DNA of 64,000 nt from Mangrovimicrobium sediminis (GTDB lineage: Bacteria; Pseudomonadota; Gammaproteobacteria; Pseudomonadales; Halieaceae), in assembly GCF_004745945.1 (NCBI RefSeq), contig NZ_SRLE01000005.1:248001-312000 (forward strand), read 5' to 3'. This document shows positions 44,494-53,506 of the stretch, in pieces. The notes below the pieces were generated by a model. It saw nothing but the letters and a program-made list of their open reading frames with translations. It was not told the origin of the DNA and did not search any database. The stretch's first letter is position 1, and each line of letters opens with the position of its first letter. The position numbers and the translations under genes were made by a program.

Positions 44494-46164
44494 TCAGTCC
44501 TGCCAGATCACCCGCTTGCCGGCGGCGTACCAGCTGTCCAGGAACGGCTCGTAGGTGGATTCGATCACGTCCCGCTTAATCTTCAGGGTGGGGGTGAGGA
44601 AGCCGTTTTCCGGGGTCCAGGGTTCGCGCGCCAGGGCGACGAACTTCAGGTGCTCAAACTCCTCGATGCGCGCGTTGACCCGCTCGACAAGTTCCGCCAG
44701 TTCAGTTTCCACCTCGCGGCGCAGGGCGGGGTCGTCGTAGCGCGCCTGGGCGCTGTCGGTGAGCTGGATCATCGCAAAACAGGCGGGCCGGCCGGCGCCG
44801 CAGACACAGCTGAGCTCGACGAAGTGGTGGGCGTTGAGCAGGTTCTCGATGGGTGCCGGGGCGATGTACTTGCCCTTGCTGGTCTTGAACAGTTCCTTGA
44901 CCCGGCCGGTGATGCGCAGCAGGCCGTCCTCGTCATAGGTGCCGCGATCGCCGGTCTTGAAGAAGCCGTCCTCGGTCATCACCTCGGCGGTCAGGTCCGG
45001 CGACTTGTAGTAGCCCATCATCAGACCCGGCGACTTGAGTTCGATCTCGCCGCTTTCCGAGATGCGCGAGATCACCCCGGTCAACGGCTTGCCCACGTAG
45101 CCGGGTTTGCGGCTACCGGGCAGGGACAGGTGCGAGTAGGCGAAATCCTCGGTCATGCCGTAGCCTTCCATGATGGCCAGGCCCAGCTTGTCGTACCAGC
45201 GGATGAGGTCCGGCGGCAGCGGGGCGGAGCCGGACAGCGCAACCCGCACCTCGCCCAGGCCGAGCCCGTCCAGCACTTTCTTGCTGATCATGCGCCCGAT
45301 CAGCGGGATCTTGAGCAGGCGCGCGAGCTTCTTCTCCGGGAATTTCTGGAACACCCCGGACTGGAACTTCTGCCACAGGCGCGGGACGCTGAGGAACAGG
45401 GTGGGGCGGGCGCGCAGCATGTCGCGCATGAAACTGTCCAGGCTGTCGGCGAAGAAGATATGCACGCCCTGGTAGATCGAGCCGGCTTCCACTACCGCGC
45501 GTTCGAAGACGTGGGCCAGCGGCAGGTAGGACAGCACCCGGTCGCCCTCGGTGATGCCGAACAGGTCGCCCTGCAGGTAGGCCGGGGCGGAGATGGAATC
45601 GAAGGAGTGCATCACGCCCTTGGGCCGGCCGGTGCTGCCGGAGGTGTAGCAGATCAGGGCGCGGCGATCGCCCGGCCACACCGGGTCGTCGGTGATCGGC
45701 TCGACGCTGGCGATGACCTCGTCCCAGGGCTGGTAGTCGTCTTCCGGCGCCAGCGAGAAGCCGATTTTGGGCATGTCCGCGGGTACTCCGGGGCGCATCA
45801 GCTCCCAGTCGTCGAGCTTGCCGACGAACAGCAGCCGCGCCTCGGAGTGCTCCAGGATGTAGCTGACGGTGTCCGCGGTGAGGGTCGGGTACAGCGCCAC
45901 GGTACAGTGCCCCGCCAGCCAGATGGCGAGCTCGGTGATCACGAAATGGGCGCAGTTCTTGGACACCATCGCGATGTTGCTGTTGTCCGGCAGGTCGAGG
46001 GAGCGCAGGTAGGCCGCCATGCGGCGGGCCTCGTCCATGGTGCGGGCCCAGTCGTACTCGACCACAGTGTCACCCACCGGCTGGGTCATGAACGGGAGGT
46101 GCGGCTTGTGCTTCTCCCGTTCGATGGCTGCCTGCAGGACCAGTTTCTCGACCTTATAGCTCAT
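44494..46164 (-). CDS. AMP-binding acyl-CoA synthetase (long-chain FAA1 type)
   Basis: 556 aa. ATP/AMP motif ICYTSGSTGRPKGVMH (about 172-187), EGYGMTE (about 300) and KTGDRGTYDEDG, with GRVKELFKTSKGKYIAPAPIE near 420 as the C-terminal A8/FACS region. It activates fatty acids to acyl-CoA via acyl-AMP. The GNAT gene follows within 2 bp. A TetR gene upstream (46226-46804) is on the same strand and probably regulates it, as in other fatty-acid operons. Confidence 0.92.
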   Translation of the reverse strand: MSYKVEKLVLQAAIEREKHKPHLPFMTQPVGDTVVEYDWARTMDEARRMAAYLRSLDLPDNSNIAMVSKNCAHFVITELAIWLAGHCTVALYPTLTADTVSYILEHSEARLLFVGKLDDWELMRPGVPADMPKIGFSLAPEDDYQPWDEVIASVEPITDDPVWPGDRRALICYTSGSTGRPKGVMHSFDSISAPAYLQGDLFGITEGDRVLSYLPLAHVFERAVVEAGSIYQGVHIFFADSLDSFMRDMLRARPTLFLSVPRLWQKFQSGVFQKFPEKKLARLLKIPLIGRMISKKVLDGLGLGEVRVALSGSAPLPPDLIRWYDKLGLAIMEGYGMTEDFAYSHLSLPGSRKPGYVGKPLTGVISRISESGEIELKSPGLMMGYYKSPDLTAEVMTEDGFFKTGDRGTYDEDGLLRITGRVKELFKTSKGKYIAPAPIENLLNAHHFVELSCVCGAGRPACFAMIQLTDSAQARYDDPALRREVETELAELVERVNARIEEFEHLKFVALAREPWTPENGFLTPTLKIKRDVIESTYEPFLDSWYAAGKRVIWQD

Positions 46165-46225
46165 GTTATTGAATCCCTGGCGATGTCAGTAACTTTAATA
46201 GCGTATTCCCGCGCGGCGGACAAAT

Positions 46226-46804
46226 TCACCCTGTACCGAGTTGTTGTTCCAGGCCGCGGGCGGCGGCGCGCATGTGCTCGCGCAGTGTTTCATCATCGAC
46301 GTTCCTGAGCAGCGGGTGCCGTACGCCGCAGCCGATTGCCGTGAGCAGCATGCCCAGGGCGACCTTCGCGCCGTCGCTGTAGTCACCGTCGAGCATGATC
46401 GCGTTGAGGCGACGGAACATCTGGTGGAGCGTCTCGTCCTCTTCCAGCAGCCGCACGATCACCGGGTCGCGCTGGATAAAGGCGGCGATGCGCCGGTGGC
46501 TCGCCGCCAGGTCGATCAGGTCCTCGATCATCACCGCGCGCGCCCCCGCCGCTGTGGGCTGGGCATCCGCGTGGTCGATGATGCTGGATATAGTATCGAA
46601 TATCAGCTGGCCGGTGGCCTGCAGGATGTCGTCCTTGGCGGGGAACTGGTGGTAGATGGCGGCTTTGGTCACGCCGACGGCTTCGGCGATCATCTGCAGG
46701 GAAGTGCCGGCGACACCGTGATCGCAGAACAGGTCCAGAGCGGCGTTGAGTATTCGGGTCTTGGTCGGGCTCAGGAATACGCTGCTGGGCAAATCTGAGG
46801 TCAC
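46226..46804 (-). CDS. TetR/AcrR-family regulator
   Basis: 192 aa. Helix-turn-helix region FCDHGVAGTSLQMIAEAVGVTKAAIYHQFPAKDDIL (about 24-59). The C-terminal domain is helical. It sits 61 bp upstream of the acyl-CoA ligase on the same strand, so an acyl-CoA or fatty acid is a reasonable effector (inference). Confidence 0.92.
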   Translation of the reverse strand: MTSDLPSSVFLSPTKTRILNAALDLFCDHGVAGTSLQMIAEAVGVTKAAIYHQFPAKDDILQATGQLIFDTISSIIDHADAQPTAAGARAVMIEDLIDLAASHRRIAAFIQRDPVIVRLLEEDETLHQMFRRLNAIMLDGDYSDGAKVALGMLLTAIGCGVRHPLLRNVDDETLREHMRAAARGLEQQLGTG

Positions 46805-46880
46805 GGGGGTACAAGTCTCCGGTCAAAGAGCGGGCAGGTTATGCGATGGGTTTTGGGATGTCTATAACTAAAGCGTCCAC

Positions 46881-47282
46881 TTACAGGTGCACGACCACCC
46901 GGCGCTCGCCGCGGTAGTGGCGGTGTTCCCACAGGAAGATTCCCTGCCAGGTGCCCAGCAGCAACTCGCCGTGTTCAAAGGGGATACTCAACTGGCAGGC
47001 GGTGAGGGCGGCCTTGATATGCGCGGGCATGTCGTCGGCCCCTTCCAGCGTGTGGGTGTACAGGGGGTCGTTCTCCGGCACCAGCCGGTTCAGCCAGTGC
47101 TCCAGGTCGCGGCGCGCGCTGGGGTCGTAGTTTTCCTGCACCAGCAGGCTGGCCGAGGTATGGCGGATGAACAGGGTGCACAGCCCCTCGTCCCTGCCGC
47201 TGGCCGCGACCACGCCCTGCACCGCGGGTGTGAAGGCGTGCAGTCCCTGGCCATCGACGCGGATATTCAGATGTTCGATCAA
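46881..47282 (-). CDS. YjbQ/UPF0047 family protein (secondary thiamine-phosphate synthase type)
   Basis: 133 aa. The family pattern is intact: CTLFIRHTSASLLVQENYDP (about 36-55), DPLYTHTLEGADDMPAHIKAAL, and GTWQGIFLWEHR (about 110). The conserved His/Asp residues form a metal site. Some members show weak thiamine-phosphate synthase activity in E. coli; the true role is unclear. Confidence 0.9.
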   Translation of the reverse strand: MIEHLNIRVDGQGLHAFTPAVQGVVAASGRDEGLCTLFIRHTSASLLVQENYDPSARRDLEHWLNRLVPENDPLYTHTLEGADDMPAHIKAALTACQLSIPFEHGELLLGTWQGIFLWEHRHYRGERRVVVHL

Positions 47283-47380
47283 CGCTTGCCCCCCTCCCGG
47301 CCAGTGTACCGGATTCCGGAGGGCGTGTGGCGCAGGCGCGGGATTGGCGGGGAAGCGGTGGGATGAGCAACCGGGATGTC

Positions 47381-47400
47381 TCCCCCGCCGTGGCGGGGGA
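47381..47400. repeat. Stable GC hairpin between yjbQ-type and chrR-type genes
   Basis: TCCCCCGCC-GT-GGCGGGGGA, nine-base perfect arms. On the minus strand the T run (UUUUUUU) lies before the hairpin, not after it, so it is not an orthodox terminator of the chrR-type gene. Confidence 0.5.
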
Positions 47401-47410
47401 CGAAAAAAAT

Positions 47411-48064
47411 CTAGCAGGCGTTGAGGCGCAGGAAGGGATTGGCGGCGCGGAAGCGCCAGTCGGTGAAGCGCACCGGGGCATCCAGCACCCCGACGCAGAT
47501 GCAGTCGCGGTCGCGGGTGGCGGTGGGTGTGTGCTGGTTGTGCCCGTCGCGCATCAGGAAGTCGCCGGCCTCGTAGTGGCCCGACTCATCCGAGAAACTG
47601 CCCTCGAGGACCAGGGTCAGCTCCGTGCCGCGATGGGTGTGGCGCGGAATCCGGCCACCGGCGCGGATGTGATAGAGGGCGAACTCGTTGTCCTGGTCGC
47701 CGGTGCGCAGGTGGCAGATGCGTACCTGCGAGCCGATCTTGCGCCAGTCCAGGTCCTGGTAATCGCGCTGCATGAGGCGCTGCACCAGCGGCGGGCAGCC
47801 CTCTGCGGCAGCCGTCGCGCGGTAGCTCAGCGGCTCCGGCTCGTGGTCGAGGCGCGCCATCACCGCGTCCATGAGGTTCTCGCTCACGGCCTGCGGGGGC
47901 AGCCGGTCGAACAGGCCGGCGCCGAGATCGCGCAACTGGCGGTGGGCGCGGCGGCACTGCTCGCAGTAATTCAGGTGCAGGGTGACACACACAGAAGGTG
48001 CCAGGTCGAGAGCGCCGGCGGCGTGCTCGTTGAGCAGGCGAGTGTCGGGATGATGGCTAACCAT
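47411..48064 (-). CDS. chrR: ChrR-type zinc anti-sigma factor (cupin)
   Basis: 217 aa. The anti-sigma domain carries zinc ligands His5, His30, Cys34, Cys37 (H-x3-C-x2-C in HLNYCEQC). The C-terminal cupin has His142, His144, Glu148, His178. All eight are in register with Rhodobacter sphaeroides ChrR (6/31/35/38 and 141/143/147/177, from memory). The cysteine pair 187/189 of that protein is also kept (Cys188, Cys190). ChrR holds the sigma factor inactive until singlet oxygen appears. ATG at 48064 falls two bases after the sigma factor stop, so the two are co-translated. Confidence 0.94.
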   Translation of the reverse strand: MVSHHPDTRLLNEHAAGALDLAPSVCVTLHLNYCEQCRRAHRQLRDLGAGLFDRLPPQAVSENLMDAVMARLDHEPEPLSYRATAAAEGCPPLVQRLMQRDYQDLDWRKIGSQVRICHLRTGDQDNEFALYHIRAGGRIPRHTHRGTELTLVLEGSFSDESGHYEAGDFLMRDGHNQHTPTATRDRDCICVGVLDAPVRFTDWRFRAANPFLRLNAC

Positions 48065-48068
48065 GGTG

Positions 48069-48671
48069 TTACTTTTCAACCATTAATTGCAGTTTGTTCA
48101 TGGCCAGGCGCACACGCGACTTGACCGTACCCAGCGGAAGATCCAGTTCTTCCGCCACCTCACTATGGGATTTGCCCTCCATGTACACCTTGGCCAGAAT
48201 CTGCGCCTGTTCGTGCGGCAGTTCGCCGAGCAGGCCGCGCACACGGCTGGCGTCGCGGTTGGACTGGACCGCGGCGAACAGGTCGCCGGTGTCCATGTCC
48301 GGCCAGATATCGTCGGCACTGATCGGCGTATCGAACTTTTGCAGTCGCCGGTACAGGTCGGTGCGGCAGTTTCGCGCAATCGTGTAGATCCAGGTGCTGG
48401 CCGAGGCCTTGCGGGCGTCGAAGGCCGAAGCCTTCTGCCAGACCTTGATCATGACTTCCTGTACCAGTTCCTCCGAGTGGGATGCCGCCAGCGGCGAACC
48501 GCCCAGGGCGAAAGCCTTCACCAGAGGGGCAAAGTGCGTGAACAGGCGTGCAAACGCCGCCCTGTCCCGCGCCCGGCCGATGAGTTCCAGGCACTGGCTC
48601 CACTCGTCGTCGCGCTTGCCGCCGGGATTGTCCGCCGCAGTGCCGCTCACTGTCCTGATTGCTCCTTTCAT
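48069..48671 (-). CDS. ECF RNA polymerase sigma factor (RpoE/ChrR-group)
   Basis: 200 aa. Region 2 (about 35-105) with SEELVQEVMIKVWQKASAFD and STWIYTIARNCRTDLYRR; region 4 (about 140-195) with LPHEQAQILAKVYMEGKSHSEVAEELDLPLGTVKSRVRLAMNKL. It directs RNA polymerase to stress promoters when released from ChrR. ATG at 48671; upstream in-frame GTG 48686 and downstream GTG 48650 are alternatives. A TGATCC motif 60 bp upstream suggests autoregulation. Confidence 0.94.
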   Translation of the reverse strand: MKGAIRTVSGTAADNPGGKRDDEWSQCLELIGRARDRAAFARLFTHFAPLVKAFALGGSPLAASHSEELVQEVMIKVWQKASAFDARKASASTWIYTIARNCRTDLYRRLQKFDTPISADDIWPDMDTGDLFAAVQSNRDASRVRGLLGELPHEQAQILAKVYMEGKSHSEVAEELDLPLGTVKSRVRLAMNKLQLMVEK

Positions 48672-48706
48672 GCCTGCTGGTGCCACCGGAGTCTACCATT
48701 GTGTCG

Positions 48707-48736
48707 TGGGTACGCGGGGCATCGCCGGGTGGATCA
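48707..48736 (-). promoter_or_regulatory. Candidate ECF (RpoE-type) promoter of the sigma/chrR operon
   Basis: On the minus strand TGATCC (48736-48731) is followed by exactly 18 bases and then TACCCA (48712-48707), 36 bp before the ATG. TGATCC with an 18-19 bp spacer is the -35 pattern I recall for the Rhodobacter RpoE regulon. The -10 fit is only partial. Confidence 0.5.
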
Positions 48737-48823
48737 CCGCATTGCCTTGAAATGCACGCCTCGCTGGTCTATCCCTAAATAGCCCCGCACTTACTCCGGA
48801 AAATAACAGGGACGTTCCTCTGA

Positions 48824-51271
48824 ATGGACACACTCGACGTATTCATCGGGCTGATATCGGTCTATCTCACGCTCGCCCTGGTAGTCACCGCGCTGGGCCA
48901 GGGTGCTTCCAACTGGCTCAACCTCAAGGGGCGCAATGCCCGCGCGATTGTCGTCGCCCTGCTCGGGCGTCCTTTACAGCTCAAGCTGTTCCAGCACCCG
49001 GATATCGTCAAGTTGTCCAAGTCGCCGGGGGTGTTCCGGCGCAACTTCCGCAAGTATTTCCCCGGGCTGGCAACGAAACAAGGTGAACCCGAGTGCTTCT
49101 GGAAGGTCGAGCCGCTGCGGCGTCCTTCCTATATTCCCCCGGAGGTATTCGCCGATGCCTTGCTCGACTGCCTGCAAAAAGAGTTTACCGAAACCCATAT
49201 CCGCGCTGCGGTACCCACCCCCGGTGCCCTGCAGGCGGTCATCGAGGCGTATGCTGCGCTTCCCGCTCCCAGCGGGGTCGATAGCGCGGACGGGGACAGT
49301 GCGAAGACCGCGGCCAGTGCAGAGATCGAGGGCAAGGGCCGCCTCGGCCGCAGCCTGCGCCCCCTCTGGATCAAGGCCAATTTCAACGTGGAGACCTTCC
49401 GCGCAGAGTTGGTGACCTGGTTCGAGGTGACCGCGGACCGTTCCTACGGTTGGCACAAGCGGCAGTTGGGCGGTGTATTGTTCCTGGTCGGGTTGGTCGT
49501 CGCCGTGGTGATGAACGCCGATACGGTACAGATGTACAAACGCCTGAGCCAGGACCAGGACCTGCGCGCGGCGCTGGTCGAGCGGGCGTTGCAACTTAAC
49601 GAGAAGCAGGCCCTGGGAGAGACCTGCGAGTTTTTCGGCATGCCGTCGGGGTGCAGCACGGGAGACATCGTGCGCACCGGCGCTGCTGACCTGCTGCCGG
49701 TGGTCGGAGGGCGATCGGTGCTGGAGGAGTGGCGCTTGTTCGAGTGTGCCAACGGCACAGCCGATGAACCGGAGGAGTGCCCGGGCTTCAGGGAAGGCGA
49801 CGAATCCGCGGATGTGGCCAGCAATCCGGAGGCCGAGGCGGGCGAAGCACCCGCGGCCGATCCCGCACCAGGCGTGTCTGGCCAGGCTGCCCCGCCGGCG
49901 GTCGCCGCTGCAGGGGAAACTGGCGACGGTGGTGAGGGCAGTGGCGAGGGCGAAGTAGACCCGCAGGAAGAAGACCCACAGGAAGTAGTTCAAACGGGCG
50001 GGGATACGGCCGGGAAACCTGTCGGGGAAACCGCCAGCACCGGAAAAGCCGCCAAACCCGAAAAGGATGCCGATGCTCGGCTGTGGTGGCTGGCGAAGTT
50101 CAGCGGTCTGTTCCTGACCGCCGCGGCGATCTCCCTCGGCGCGCCGTTCTGGTTCGACCTGCTGAACAAGGTTATCCAGGTGCGTGGCGCCATTCGCGGC
50201 CACAGTGAGGCGGGTACCGCGCAGGCGGCGGCAGTGCCGGCCGCGTCAGCCGATGAGCCGGCCCCGATGGCGCTGGCGTCGCTGGTTGCGCGCACGGTGG
50301 ACAGCAGTCGCCTCGATACCCTGAGCGGCTTCGCCGTGGATGACCCCGGATTCTCCCGGCTCAACATGTTCTGGTGTGCGCGCCTCTCTGCAGCTGCCTA
50401 CTTCGATGATGCCGCCGATCGCTGTGACGACTTCGGGGCGCAAGCGGCTCTGCTGCGGCATGCCCCCACATCCAGCGAATGCCTGGTGGTGAATGGCGGC
50501 AACTTCGTGATTCTCGCCTTCCGCGGGACAGAGAAGAAACTGGCGGACCTGGAAACCGACCTCAAGTACGAGCCCGGCACTGTCGCGACCTGGGATCACT
50601 TGCCGCCCGGCTGCGAGGTTCACGGCGGCTTCAGTCGCTCGCTACACGCCCTGTGGCATGCAGAATCCGAGGCCGCGCCCGAGGCGGGGAAGGTGCATTG
50701 GGTGGAGGAGAGTGGGTCGGCGCCGGGGGAAACCCTGTTGCAACGGCTGGACACCCTGGGTGTGTTCGAGCGCAACCTGCCGGTGTGGATCACCGGCCAC
50801 AGTCTCGGCGGCGCCCTCGCGGTGCTGGCTGCGGTCGAACTGGACCGGGAAATCGCGGCGCGCAAGTCGGGCGCCGCCATTGCCGCTGTCTTCACCTTCG
50901 GCCAGCCGCGGGTCGGCAACTCCGCTTTCGCCCGCTGGATGGACCAGCGCTTCTCGCAACGTTATTTCCGCAGCGTGAACCAGCGCGATGCGGTGCCGCG
51001 GCTGCCGCTGACGGTCATGCCCAATATCCACGGCGAGGAACCCGCCACCTGGTCCTTCGCCCACGCCGGGCGGGTGGTCTACTTCAACGACCTCGGCCGC
51101 GCCATCATGGATCCGCCCCTGTGGTATCGGAAACTGGATGCGGTGCCAGTGGCGCAGTGGGACCAGATTGGCGATGCTCTGCGTCAGGGTGCTGGCGACC
51201 ACGGCATCGCCGGTTATGTGGAGCTGCAGCGCAAGCTGCTGGAGAGCGCCGAGATCGCCTCCGATACCTGA
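48824..51271 (+). CDS. Large membrane-anchored class 3 lipase-like protein
   Basis: 815 aa. Transmembrane helices near 6-26, 210-230 and 425-445. Between the last two lies a disordered acidic region (about 300-415, runs of Glu/Asp/Ala/Gly). From about 480 it is an alpha/beta hydrolase of the Lipase_3 family: the nucleophile is Ser660 in GHSLGGAL, AFRGTE lies near 568 (oxyanion strand), RSVNQRDAVPRLP near 728-740 (Asp) and FAHAGRVVYF follows (His). It should hydrolyse acyl esters. The catalytic domain follows the third helix. N-terminal 200 residues are unlike known lipases. It is divergent from the sigma/chrR pair and may or may not be in that regulon. Confidence 0.82.
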   Translation: MDTLDVFIGLISVYLTLALVVTALGQGASNWLNLKGRNARAIVVALLGRPLQLKLFQHPDIVKLSKSPGVFRRNFRKYFPGLATKQGEPECFWKVEPLRRPSYIPPEVFADALLDCLQKEFTETHIRAAVPTPGALQAVIEAYAALPAPSGVDSADGDSAKTAASAEIEGKGRLGRSLRPLWIKANFNVETFRAELVTWFEVTADRSYGWHKRQLGGVLFLVGLVVAVVMNADTVQMYKRLSQDQDLRAALVERALQLNEKQALGETCEFFGMPSGCSTGDIVRTGAADLLPVVGGRSVLEEWRLFECANGTADEPEECPGFREGDESADVASNPEAEAGEAPAADPAPGVSGQAAPPAVAAAGETGDGGEGSGEGEVDPQEEDPQEVVQTGGDTAGKPVGETASTGKAAKPEKDADARLWWLAKFSGLFLTAAAISLGAPFWFDLLNKVIQVRGAIRGHSEAGTAQAAAVPAASADEPAPMALASLVARTVDSSRLDTLSGFAVDDPGFSRLNMFWCARLSAAAYFDDAADRCDDFGAQAALLRHAPTSSECLVVNGGNFVILAFRGTEKKLADLETDLKYEPGTVATWDHLPPGCEVHGGFSRSLHALWHAESEAAPEAGKVHWVEESGSAPGETLLQRLDTLGVFERNLPVWITGHSLGGALAVLAAVELDREIAARKSGAAIAAVFTFGQPRVGNSAFARWMDQRFSQRYFRSVNQRDAVPRLPLTVMPNIHGEEPATWSFAHAGRVVYFNDLGRAIMDPPLWYRKLDAVPVAQWDQIGDALRQGAGDHGIAGYVELQRKLLESAEIASDT

Positions 51272-51408
51272 TGCCGGAGTAGCCTGGGCGTAGCGCGCAA
51301 TCGACGGTACGGGGTGCGTAAATAGCTGCGACCTGCTCGACGCTCGAGGATTGCCCGGGACTGAGGTTTGTCCGGGTCGTATCGGCCGGTTCGCGGTCGG
51401 TCCGGTAT

Positions 51409-51438
51409 TGATCCAAGCCCATCGCGCCGGCGTATGTT
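51409..51438 (+). promoter_or_regulatory. Candidate ECF (RpoE-type) promoter of the lipid-modification operon
   Basis: TGATCC (51409-51414), an 18-bp spacer, then TATGTT (51433-51438), 41 bp before the ATG at 51480. The -35 and spacing equal those upstream of the sigma gene. The 208-bp gap between the lipase and this operon otherwise shows nothing recognisable. Confidence 0.55.
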
Positions 51439-51479
51439 CAGCAGTGTGACTGAGAGCGCAGGACTGCGGTGGGGCGAAC

Positions 51480-52751
51480 ATGAAAGTAGCAATTATTGGT
51501 TCAGGTATTGCGGGTTTGTCCTGCGCCCGCTTTCTCAGTGCCCACCACGAGGTGCACGTACTTGAGCGCGAAGGGCGCATAGGCGGGCACACGGCGACGG
51601 TGGACGTCGCGGTGGGCGGGCGCAAGTTCGCCGTGGATACCGGCTTTATTGTCTACAACGACTGGACCTACCCCGAGTTCATCGCGCTGCTGGCGGAACT
51701 CGGCCTGCAGGGCAAGCCGACGCAGATGAGCTTCAGCCTCAGCGATCACGCCAGCGGCCTGGAGTATGCCGGCTCCAATCTCAATACCCTGTTCGCCCAG
51801 CGCAGCAACCTGGTCTCGCCGCGCTTCCTCGGCATGTTGCGCGACATCCTCCGCTTCAACCGCGAGGCGGTGCACGACCTCGACGCGGGCGCCGTACCCG
51901 GCGATATGACATTGGGCGAATACCTCGAGCGCGGCGGCTACGGTCGCGCCTTCGTGGACTATTACCTGGTGCCGATGGGGGCCGCCATCTGGTCCGCGGA
52001 CATTCCCGTGATACGCGACTTCCCGCTGGCCTTCTTCCTGCGCTTTTTCAAGAACCACGGGCTGCTGAATGTGCGTGACCGCCCGCAGTGGCGGGTGATC
52101 GAGGGCGGCTCGCGGGAGTACCTGCGCCCGCTGTGCGACCCCTTCGCCAGCCGTATCCGTACCGGCGTCACGATTGCCGGAGTGCGTCGCGAAGCGGGGC
52201 GGGCGCAACTGCGCCTGGCCAGTGGTGCGGTGGAAACCTACGACGCGGTGGTGTTCGCCTGTCACAGCGACCAGGCGCTGGCCCTGCTCGATGACGCGAC
52301 GGCCAGCGAGCGCGAGGTGCTCGGCGCCATTCCCTACCAGGCCAGTTCCGTGGTCCTGCACACCGATACCCGCCTGCTGCCGCACTCGCGCCGCGCCTGG
52401 TCGAGCTGGAACTACCAGCGGCGTCCCGGCGTTGAGCGGCCCACGCTCACCTACAACATGAACATCCTGCAGGGCATCCAGGCGCCGGAAACCTTCTGCG
52501 TGACGCTGAACGACCGCGAGGCCATCAACCCGCACAAGATCCTCGGGGAGTTCGAGTATTCGCACCCGGTGTTCACTCTCTCCGGTATGTCTGCGCAGGC
52601 GCGCTGGGACGAGATTAATGGCGGCCCGACCTGGTTTTGTGGAGCCTACTGGCGCAATGGCTTCCACGAGGACGGGGTGGTCTCCGCGGGGCGGGTGGCA
52701 GATGCCATTGCCAGCGAGGCGCAGCGCGACGAACTGGGTAGCGCCGCGTGA
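51480..52751 (+). CDS. FAD-dependent oxidoreductase (amine-oxidase/desaturase-like)
   Basis: 423 aa. FAD-binding Rossmann start AIIGSGIAGLSCARFL (4-19) followed by EREGRIGGHTATV (31-43), as in the NAD(P)/FAD protein always found with DUF1365 and CFA-like genes. GAYWRNGFHEDGVVSAGRVADAI near the end closes the FAD site. It likely oxidises or desaturates a fatty-acyl chain or its modified form; substrate not known. The DUF1365 start overlaps its stop (52748). Confidence 0.88.
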   Translation: MKVAIIGSGIAGLSCARFLSAHHEVHVLEREGRIGGHTATVDVAVGGRKFAVDTGFIVYNDWTYPEFIALLAELGLQGKPTQMSFSLSDHASGLEYAGSNLNTLFAQRSNLVSPRFLGMLRDILRFNREAVHDLDAGAVPGDMTLGEYLERGGYGRAFVDYYLVPMGAAIWSADIPVIRDFPLAFFLRFFKNHGLLNVRDRPQWRVIEGGSREYLRPLCDPFASRIRTGVTIAGVRREAGRAQLRLASGAVETYDAVVFACHSDQALALLDDATASEREVLGAIPYQASSVVLHTDTRLLPHSRRAWSSWNYQRRPGVERPTLTYNMNILQGIQAPETFCVTLNDREAINPHKILGEFEYSHPVFTLSGMSAQARWDEINGGPTWFCGAYWRNGFHEDGVVSAGRVADAIASEAQRDELGSAA

Positions 52752-53506
52752 GCAGCGCCATCTACAGCGGCACCGTCGAGCACCGCCGGCTGAGTCCGCG
52801 CTCGCATCGCTTTCGGTATCGCGTGTTCATGCCGCTGCTCGACCTCGACGAAATGCCGCAGTGGCTCGAGCGCTGCCCCGGCTGGTCCGCAAAGCGCCCC
52901 GCCCTGGCCAGGTTCCGGCGCAGCGATTTTTTCGGTGATCCCGGCGTGCCGCTCAAGGAGGCGGTTCTGGACCGGGTGGAGCAGGCGCTCGGAGAGCGGC
53001 CGGACGGTCGTGTCATGATGCTGGGCAACCTGCGCTATTTCGGTTTCCTGATCAACCCGATCTGCTGTTACTACTGCTATGACAGCGCCGGCATACTGCG
53101 CGCCGTGCTGGCGGAAGTCACCAACACTCCCTGGCGGGAAAAACACGTCTATGTGCTGGCCGCGGGCGAGGACGGCCAGTACCTGCAGGCGGACTTCGAC
53201 AAGGCGATGCATGTCTCGCCCTTCATGCCCATGGGCATGCGCTACCACTGGCGCAGCGATACGCCCGGCGAGCGGCTCAACCTGCGCCTGGCCAACTCCG
53301 TGTCCGGCGAGATGCAGTTCGACGCCAACCTGTGCCTGAAGCGGCGTGGCGACTCGCCCTGGACATTCACCCGCTACCTGGCCCTGTACCCTTTTATGAC
53401 CCTGCGCGTGGCCGCGGGCATCTACTGGCAAGCCCTGCGCCTGTGGCTGAAAGGCGTGCCTTTTATTCCCCATCCCGGAACAGTGAACAGCGAGAACCGA
53501 CTATGA
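52748..53506 (+). CDS. DUF1365-family protein
   Basis: 252 aa, GTG start overlapping the FAD gene stop. SAIYSGTVEHRRLSPRSHRFRYRVFMPLLDLDEM is the classic N-terminus of the family; NPICCYYCYD and EVTNTPWREKHVY in the middle and KAMHVSPFMPMGMRY are conserved. Role unknown, but the gene travels with the FAD oxidoreductase and the CFA synthase. Its stop overlaps the next ATG as ATGA. Confidence 0.92.
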   Translation: MSSAIYSGTVEHRRLSPRSHRFRYRVFMPLLDLDEMPQWLERCPGWSAKRPALARFRRSDFFGDPGVPLKEAVLDRVEQALGERPDGRVMMLGNLRYFGFLINPICCYYCYDSAGILRAVLAEVTNTPWREKHVYVLAAGEDGQYLQADFDKAMHVSPFMPMGMRYHWRSDTPGERLNLRLANSVSGEMQFDANLCLKRRGDSPWTFTRYLALYPFMTLRVAAGIYWQALRLWLKGVPFIPHPGTVNSENRL

